This document shows positions 36,101 to 39,717 of a DNA stretch of 39,717 nucleotides, piece by piece. Location: the NCBI GenBank assembly GCA_937921775.1, contig CAKZUK010000239.1:1-39717 (forward strand), written 5' to 3'. Each line of letters begins with the position of its first letter. Positions within the stretch are counted from its first letter, which is position 1. Made by a program: the position numbers and the translations under genes. Origin of the DNA: an uncultured Saprospiraceae bacterium. GTDB taxonomy: Bacteria; Bacteroidota; Bacteroidia; Chitinophagales; Saprospiraceae. The notes under the pieces are model-generated. The model saw only the letters and a program-made list of their open reading frames with translations. It ran no database searches and had not been told where the DNA came from.

Positions 36101-37039
36101 GGGACAGAATATTTTTGGAGAGTAAGCTCTGGTGGTTCTTGCGGTGAAGCCGTTTCTTCTGTCAATAGTTTTACAACGCTTTTGGACTTGGCAGTAGTTG
36201 TTGATCCAGGGCAAATGAATATTTGTATCAATGAGGATTTGACTTATTCCATTATGATAGGAGAAGGATTTGTATCACCAGTTTCAATTAGCTTCAGTAT
36301 TCAAGCAAGTGCAGGTGTTACCGTGGCCTCTTATGATGTTGACCCTGCGGATGTTCCACCAGGAGGAATCATTACCGCTATTATGGATTTGTCAAATGCA
36401 AACCCAGGAGCTTATGATGTAAGCTTTACAATTGCCGATGCGACCAACTCAATAGTAGGATCTGGAACCCTAGGACTAGAACCGCTACCTGGGCTCTCCA
36501 CTTTATTGACTCCAACGGATGCTATGGACAACCAAGTAGTAAGTCCAACACTAAGCTGGCTTGTGACGGTAGATGCTAATTCTTTTCAGATAGACATTGC
36601 AACGGATCAGGCCTTTACCAATATTGTAGAAACACAAACAACCACTGCTACCACTTATACAGTGGCAGCCCCACTTAACTTCCTAACGACTTATTATTGG
36701 AGAGTGACTGCTGTAAATGATTGTGGCGAAACGATAACTGAACCATTCTCTTTTACTACCGAAATGGATGTAGCTGTAGATGAGTTGGAAGGATCTGCTT
36801 TTAGCATAATGCCGAATCCAAGCAATGGTTTGGTCAATGTTGTTTTTGCGCAAGCACTCAATAAAAATTTAAAAGTAGAAGTTTACTCAATTGATGGTAA
36901 ACTCCTACAGCAAAATAGCTTTGATGGTATGCTTGAGCAATTTCCAATCGACTTAACGAGTTACTCATCGGGTGTATATGTAGTGCGCCTAGTGACAGCA
37001 AAGGCTGCTGTTGCACGTAGAGTAACTTTACATGAATAA
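33200..37039 (+). CDS. Secreted S1 (lysyl endopeptidase-like) serine protease with P domain, FN3-like repeats and T9SS sorting domain
   Basis: 1279 residues. A signal peptide (MKNYLLVLVILLALPILSFAQ) is followed by a propeptide-like region to about 190. The trypsin-fold domain (about 210-450) has the triad His248 (MTANHCG), Asp303 (PSDVTLLEL) and Ser389 (EPGSSGSPLY), closest in style to Achromobacter lysyl endopeptidase. Behind it are three copies of a two-domain unit: an Ig-like module (about 456-552, 804-900, 998-1096) and an FN3-like module ending Y(Y/F)WRV..N.CGE (about 553-646, 901-992, 1097-1187). A proprotein-convertase P domain (about 650-800) is inserted after the first unit. The C-terminus (1201-1279; IMPNPSNGLVNVVF, ending RRVTLHE) is a T9SS type A sorting domain. 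An extracellular protease for polymer breakdown. Confidence 0.93.
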   Translation: MKNYLLVLVILLALPILSFAQKDARIASGLKALDEVPQMVMPALNNESLYEAELNRRGPGIAPRFAETMEVQVSTTTHGTWEMADNNNLVWRYRVHSAGAKSLNFGFSKFIMPEGGTLILYAANKNKVMGPFTPADNEVHEELWTPIIDSDDVIIEVQLPAEMQSELQLELKSVNHDYVGFSEMSSISGSCNLDVICGAADGWEIVEGYRDIIRSVAVIAQGGGTFCTGFLVNNVNNDCTPFFMTANHCGVNSANAASLVTYWNFENSTCRQPGSSQSGGNGNGQLNDFNTGAIHRASYAPSDVTLLELDDPVSPESNAFFAGWSAEFVIPQDTIIAIHHPSTDEKRISFEFDPAAPGLDLANNIVDISQADHIIIPDWDIGTTEPGSSGSPLYNNQKQVVGQLHGGGAACGNNLYDTYGWFNTSWDGGGTPATALRFWLDPNDTGILNIPGKDCNFSVSVDPPFQELCAPLDATFNLLVAENFAADVTLTASNVPAGAMVSFLPNPVPPNGTSVMTISNTGAVTSGQYQMEVNGTDGFESTTSLVTVTILEGAPTMVSQLQPSNGETATITAPVFSWNPSAGGGEYEIQIATDAAFIDIVETAPGLTTAMYSSGFLNTLTTYYWRVKGNNICGEGPWSMVWNFTTADIACGSINATDVPIDIGTGPANTVSSTLNISISGLITDINLSNLEINHTYVGDLSGTLESPSGTVIQLFNEPDDGGCGESNISVTFDDNAMNTAADFVASCDGGGTAVAGMFQSADPLSTFNGEDPNGNWILTIIDDAGADGGAITGWDIDICSSIPVDISLSPSSNELSGCLSDDYSLELSIGTEFEATGAMLSVAGNPAGSTVTFSNNPAMPGSIVNVDITGVNTAGTFPLTFTADDGVNLTNAMVTLVVEAIPSAAILSTPANAAVDVSLIPTLQWNAVTNVNSYFIELATDAAFANIVASTNTTLLDFPISSALEYGTEYFWRVSSGGSCGEAVSSVNSFTTLLDLAVVVDPGQMNICINEDLTYSIMIGEGFVSPVSISFSIQASAGVTVASYDVDPADVPPGGIITAIMDLSNANPGAYDVSFTIADATNSIVGSGTLGLEPLPGLSTLLTPTDAMDNQVVSPTLSWLVTVDANSFQIDIATDQAFTNIVETQTTTATTYTVAAPLNFLTTYYWRVTAVNDCGETITEPFSFTTEMDVAVDELEGSAFSIMPNPSNGLVNVVFAQALNKNLKVEVYSIDGKLLQQNSFDGMLEQFPIDLTSYSSGVYVVRLVTAKAAVARRVTLHE

Positions 37040-37099
37040 AGTATTGCTTGATTGTCAGTAGCAATTACTGACGAAAAACGGCTAATAAACCAATTCCTT

Positions 37100-37136
37100 T
37101 CGCCTGATAGTATCTACTGTCAGGCGATTTTTTTTT
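37100..37136 (+). terminator. Terminator of the S1 protease gene
   Basis: TCGCCTGATAG (37100-37110) pairs with CTGTCAGGCGA (37117-37127), with one G-T wobble, followed by a run of nine T. Confidence 0.93.
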
Positions 37137-37194
37137 GATTTATTTTAAAACAACTTCAATATGCCAGATTGTTCGATTTTTACAGCAGCATTCT

Positions 37195-37202
37195 TAACTT
37201 TG
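37195..37202 (+). promoter_or_regulatory. Putative -7 element of the fumarylacetoacetase gene
   Basis: TAACTTTG matches TAnnTTTG, 28 bp ahead of the ATG at 37231. The best upstream TTG (37169-37171) is 23 bases away, a bit long. Confidence 0.5.
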
Positions 37203-37230
37203 TGTATAACTCAAGAAAAAATATTTTGAA

Positions 37231-38514
37231 ATGATAAAAGCAAACGATACTAGTATAAAAACCTGGTTAGATATTCCAGCGGATACTGATTTTCCAATCC
37301 AAAATTTACCTTTTGGTATTTATAAGGTAGAAGGTCAGGGACCACGCGTCTGTTCTGCATTGGGTGATCGGGTGATTGATTTACTTCGACTCTCAGAACT
37401 TGGATTTTTCTCTGACTTCGATATTCCTAAAGCAGTTTTTGACAATGAATATATAAACGATTTTATGGCACTGGGTAAAGAAAAGACCAGAGCTGTTCGT
37501 GATCGTTTGTCAGATTTATTTGATGCTGGGGTCGATAAGTGGAACTCTCGTGAAATGACCGAGCATATTTTGCGGCCAATGGCAGAAGTAGAGATGCTAC
37601 TGCCGATCCGTGTTGGAGACTATACTGATTTTTACTCGAGCATTGAGCATGCAACCAACATAGGAATAATGTTCCGTGGTATTGAAAATGCTTTAATGCC
37701 GAACTGGCGCCACCTGCCTGTTGGTTATCACGGACGTGCTTCGTCTATCATTGTTTCAGGAACACCGATCCACCGACCAATGGGCCAACAAAAACCTGCG
37801 GACGGACCTCCTGTTTATGGGCCATGTCGTTTGTTAGATTTTGAGTTGGAAATGGGTTTTGTAATTGGGAAAGAAACCCCTTTGGGTGAAGCAGTTCCAA
37901 TAAAAGATGCAGAAGATTATATCTTTGGTTTAATACTTTTCAATGATTGGTCGGCACGTGATATTCAGAAGTGGGAGTATGTGCCACTCGGACCTTTTCT
38001 TGGTAAAAACTTTGCATCTACGGTTGCTCCTTGGGTAGTGAGTCTGGATGCACTTGAAGGGGCTCGCGTAAGTGGACCAAAACAAGAGCCTGAGGTATTA
38101 CCATATTTAAGATCGGAAGGACAGAAAAATTATGATGTACAGTTAGAAGTTAGAATTACAACTCCAGAAGGTTTGACGAAGACTGTTTCTGAATCAAACT
38201 TTAAATATATGTACTGGAATATGTGTCAACAATTGGCACACCACACGGTCAACGGTTGTAACATAAAAGTTGGAGACATGTATGCTTCGGGAACGATTAG
38301 TGGACCAGAGCCAGGTTCATATGGCTCCATGTTGGAGATTTCTTGGCAAGGCACTAAATCGGTTGAAATGCCTGATGGTACTCAACGGAAGTTTATCCAA
38401 GATGGTGATACCGTGAGTATTCATGGTTGGTCAGTTGCCGATGGTGTACGTATTGGATTTGGTGAAGCGAGTGGAAAGATTTTACCAGCTCGTGTCAAGC
38501 CTCAGCAAGCCTAG
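37231..38514 (+). CDS. fahA: Fumarylacetoacetase
   Basis: 427 residues. The enzyme hydrolyses 4-fumarylacetoacetate to fumarate and acetoacetate, the last step of tyrosine (homogentisate) breakdown. An SH3-like N-terminal domain (about 1-125) is followed by the FAH catalytic fold. DFYSSIEHATNIGIMFRG carries the catalytic His (H140), and LDFELEMGFVIG (about 206-217), FNDWSARDIQKWEYVPLGPFLGKNF (about 237-261) and SGTISGPEPGSYGSMLE (about 353-369) form the metal- and substrate-binding site. Length and motifs match eukaryotic-type FAH closely. It is monocistronic, with no other tyrosine-pathway gene in the window. The upstream gene ends in a strong terminator, so the promoter lies within the 190-bp spacer. 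Confidence 0.96.
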   Translation: MIKANDTSIKTWLDIPADTDFPIQNLPFGIYKVEGQGPRVCSALGDRVIDLLRLSELGFFSDFDIPKAVFDNEYINDFMALGKEKTRAVRDRLSDLFDAGVDKWNSREMTEHILRPMAEVEMLLPIRVGDYTDFYSSIEHATNIGIMFRGIENALMPNWRHLPVGYHGRASSIIVSGTPIHRPMGQQKPADGPPVYGPCRLLDFELEMGFVIGKETPLGEAVPIKDAEDYIFGLILFNDWSARDIQKWEYVPLGPFLGKNFASTVAPWVVSLDALEGARVSGPKQEPEVLPYLRSEGQKNYDVQLEVRITTPEGLTKTVSESNFKYMYWNMCQQLAHHTVNGCNIKVGDMYASGTISGPEPGSYGSMLEISWQGTKSVEMPDGTQRKFIQDGDTVSIHGWSVADGVRIGFGEASGKILPARVKPQQA

Positions 38515-38521
38515 AGGGAAT

Positions 38522-38601
38522 GGAAGAGGGGAGTGGGAAGTTTACTCGAGCGGGGAACTCCGCGTTTACGGGAAACTTCCCACCTCTCACTTCCCACTTA
38601 T
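38522..38601. repeat. GC-rich palindromic intergenic element
   Basis: GTGGGAAGTTT (38533-38543) and AAACTTCCCAC (38573-38583) form a perfect 11-bp inverted repeat. Inside it GCGG/CCGC forms a second, nested hairpin. A further CACTTCCCACTT (38589-38600) repeats the inverted motif. The GC content is well above its surroundings, which suggests a dispersed REP-like element rather than gene-specific sequence. It may also act as the terminator of fahA. Confidence 0.55.
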
Positions 38602-38640
38602 CATACATTGATTCAAATAGAAAAAAGATTCCTAATTTAA

Positions 38641-39207
38641 ATGCCTAAGAACCGTATTAAGAGATATATTAAAAGCCTTCGATCTTTTCGACTATGGCAC
38701 CGGTACTTGGGCATCTCACTTGCCTTGTTACTTCTGATTAGCGCCGTAACGGGCATTATGCTTTCTTGGAAAAAGAAATTTGATGTAATACAACCTAGTA
38801 CTCAAAGAGGTATATCCAAAGGTCTTGAGCATTGGAAGCCCATTCATGAATTGGCAGATATTGCCACCACTCATTTTTACGAAACTTATCCAGCACAAAA
38901 AGATAATCCAATCAATCGTCTGGATGTACGCCCTTCAAAAGGAGTAGTGAAAGTTTTTTATGAAAATGAATATTGGGAAGTACAAGTGGATGGCTCAAGT
39001 GGTAAAGTGCTATCCGTTGCTCAACGTAACTCCGATTGGATAGAATCCATTCACGATGGTTCTATCATCAGTGATTTATTCAAACTAATTTCGATGAACT
39101 TATTAGGAGTCGGTTTGATTCTGTTGTTGTCATCCGGATTGTGGCTTTGGTATGGTCCTGGATTAATTCGGAAATGGAAGAAACGGGGAGGATTGAATAG
39201 AAATTAG
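38641..39207 (+). CDS. PepSY-associated transmembrane protein
   Basis: 188 residues. An N-terminal basic segment (RSFRLWHRYLGISLALLLLISAVTGIMLSWKKKFD) contains the PepSY_TM-type pattern LWHRYLG followed by a transmembrane helix (about 24-44). A periplasmic PepSY-like domain follows (about 60-135; INRLDVRPSKGVVKVFYENEYWEVQVDGSSGKVL). A second helix lies near 150-172 (LLGVGLILLLSSGLWLWYGP), and the tail is basic. It is shorter than the large PepSY_TM proteins linked to siderophore uptake and belongs to the small two-helix group. Its function is not established; a link to iron reduction or to peptidase regulation is possible. It is convergent with the M43-like gene at the right edge. Confidence 0.85.
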   Translation: MPKNRIKRYIKSLRSFRLWHRYLGISLALLLLISAVTGIMLSWKKKFDVIQPSTQRGISKGLEHWKPIHELADIATTHFYETYPAQKDNPINRLDVRPSKGVVKVFYENEYWEVQVDGSSGKVLSVAQRNSDWIESIHDGSIISDLFKLISMNLLGVGLILLLSSGLWLWYGPGLIRKWKKRGGLNRN

Positions 39208-39278
39208 AATTATAATGCGAATTAGAATTGGAATGCACACCTAAGGCGGAACTACGAATCGTGTGAAAATTAGAATTG
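39202..39278. repeat. Short direct repeats AATTAGAATT
   Basis: AATTAGAATT occurs at 39202-39211, 39220-39229 and 39268-39277, in the spacer between the convergent PepSY and M43-like genes. Spacing is irregular (18 and 48 bp), so it is not a CRISPR or a clean tandem array. Confidence 0.5.
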
Positions 39279-39316
39279 AAATTGCTACTGACATTTTACT
39301 GCCATTTCGCCCTCTA

Positions 39317-39717
39317 CTAAGGTCTACTCAACACAATTCGCTCAGTAAAACGATGTTGCTCTCCAATGAACTCTACAAAGTAAATTCCTACCACCAAACC
39401 ACTCAAGTCAATTTTATAACTATTCACTGGCTCCTCAAAATGTGTAATGGGAACATTGAAAGTATGACTTAAGCTATTTGTAACGCGTATCTGGTATTCC
39501 GTATCATTTTCTTTCTTTAAAATAACTTTGACAATACCATCTGTTGGGTTTGGGTAAATCAAACTGCGATTACTGCCAGCTACCTGTAAGTTTTTAACAC
39601 GAAGTGCTCGTCGATGTTTTTCTAATACAAAACGCATTACATCGATTTGTTGATTGGTAAAACTGTTTTGACATTCCTGACTAGAAAAATCCATAAAATT
39701 TTCAATCATATCAGGTA
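39317..39717 (-). CDS. C-terminus of M43-like (pappalysin-type) metalloprotease with T9SS sorting domain, partial
   Basis: The frame is open to the right window edge (…PDMIENFMDFSSQEC), so the N-terminal part, including any HExxH motif, is missing. The segment PDMIENFMDFSSQECQNSFT with QQIDVMRFVLEKHR matches the Met-turn and C-terminal end of M43 pappalysin-type peptidases (pattern N.MDYSS..C...FT..Q..RM). From about residue 48 of the visible part (counting from the ATG at 39709) it continues into a T9SS type A sorting domain (LIYPNPTDGIVKVIL, YKIDLSGLVVGIYFVEF, ending RIVLSRP). The internal ATG at 39709 is not the true start. A secreted zinc protease is the best reading, though the active site cannot be checked here. 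It is convergent with the PepSY gene. Confidence 0.72.
   Translation of the reverse strand, partial: PDMIENFMDFSSQECQNSFTNQQIDVMRFVLEKHRRALRVKNLQVAGSNRSLIYPNPTDGIVKVILKKENDTEYQIRVTNSLSHTFNVPITHFEEPVNSYKIDLSGLVVGIYFVEFIGEQHRFTERIVLSRP

Noticed and set aside
35668..36231. 187-aa minus-strand frame inside the S1 protease gene
   Set aside because: It is antisense to clear Ig/FN3 repeats with no independent signal of coding.
37143..37153. TTTTAAAACAA upstream of fumarylacetoacetase, resembling the shared operator
   Set aside because: Only an 11-bp half match with no inverted partner near the promoter.
38423..38611. 62-aa plus-strand frame at the end of fahA
   Set aside because: It overlaps the fahA C-terminus out of frame and runs through the palindromic repeat.
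39202..39278. Possible CRISPR-like array of AATTAGAATT
   Set aside because: The repeats are only 10 bp and irregularly spaced, and no cas gene is present.

Overview
The window looks like chromosome of a Bacteroidota bacterium, most likely in or near the Saprospiria (Lewinella/Saprospira-like). Several large secreted proteins end in type IX secretion (T9SS) sorting domains. Several genes have the Bacteroidota -7 promoter element TAnnTTTG upstream, and start codons lack strong Shine-Dalgarno sequences. The DNA is AT-rich. The genus is an inference; no rRNA or tRNA gene is visible.

Layout. 1-2.3 kb (minus): the 5' part of an exported hypothetical protein, then an operon of a degenerate EEP-fold membrane protein and DgkA-type lipid kinase. 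2.5-6.0 kb (minus): a 1152-aa secreted lamin-tail-domain protein, divergent from asd (6.2-7.3 kb, plus). 7.6-9.1 kb: a charged coiled-coil protein. 9.2-12.8 kb (minus): an M36 metallopeptidase. 13.0-14.7 kb: rlmB convergent with an S24 (LexA/CI-type) repressor. 15.1-17.2 kb (minus): an S9 peptidase lipoprotein. 17.9-20.4 kb (plus): an exported hypothetical, a Ycf48-like lipoprotein and a TspO-like membrane protein. 20.6-21.9 kb (minus): an HTTM/vitamin K-dependent carboxylase-like membrane protein. 22.2-23.0 kb: an AntA/AntB-type antirepressor-like protein. 23.4-28.2 kb: parE and lon. 28.5-33.0 kb: a carboxypeptidase-regulatory-like protein, metF and an M14 carboxypeptidase. 33.2-37.0 kb: a multidomain S1 (lysyl endopeptidase-like) protease. 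37.2-39.2 kb: fumarylacetoacetase and a PepSY membrane protein. The right edge (minus) holds the C-terminus of an M43-like metalloprotease with a sorting domain.

Functional picture. Housekeeping genes (asd, rlmB, parE, lon, metF, dgkA, fahA) are interleaved with an unusually heavy set of exported peptidases: M36, S9, M14, S1 and probably M43. This fits a protein-degrading or predatory marine/soil bacterium. Many transcription units end in clear hairpin terminators, several of them bidirectional between convergent genes.

The most interesting signal is regulatory. The S24 repressor gene and the antirepressor-like gene, 7.4 kb apart and with no other phage genes nearby, both have their promoter region bracketed by inverted copies of the same AT-rich site (core ATTGTTTTAAA; a perfect 16-bp inverted repeat at the antirepressor). 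This suggests a domesticated repressor/antirepressor circuit with shared operators.
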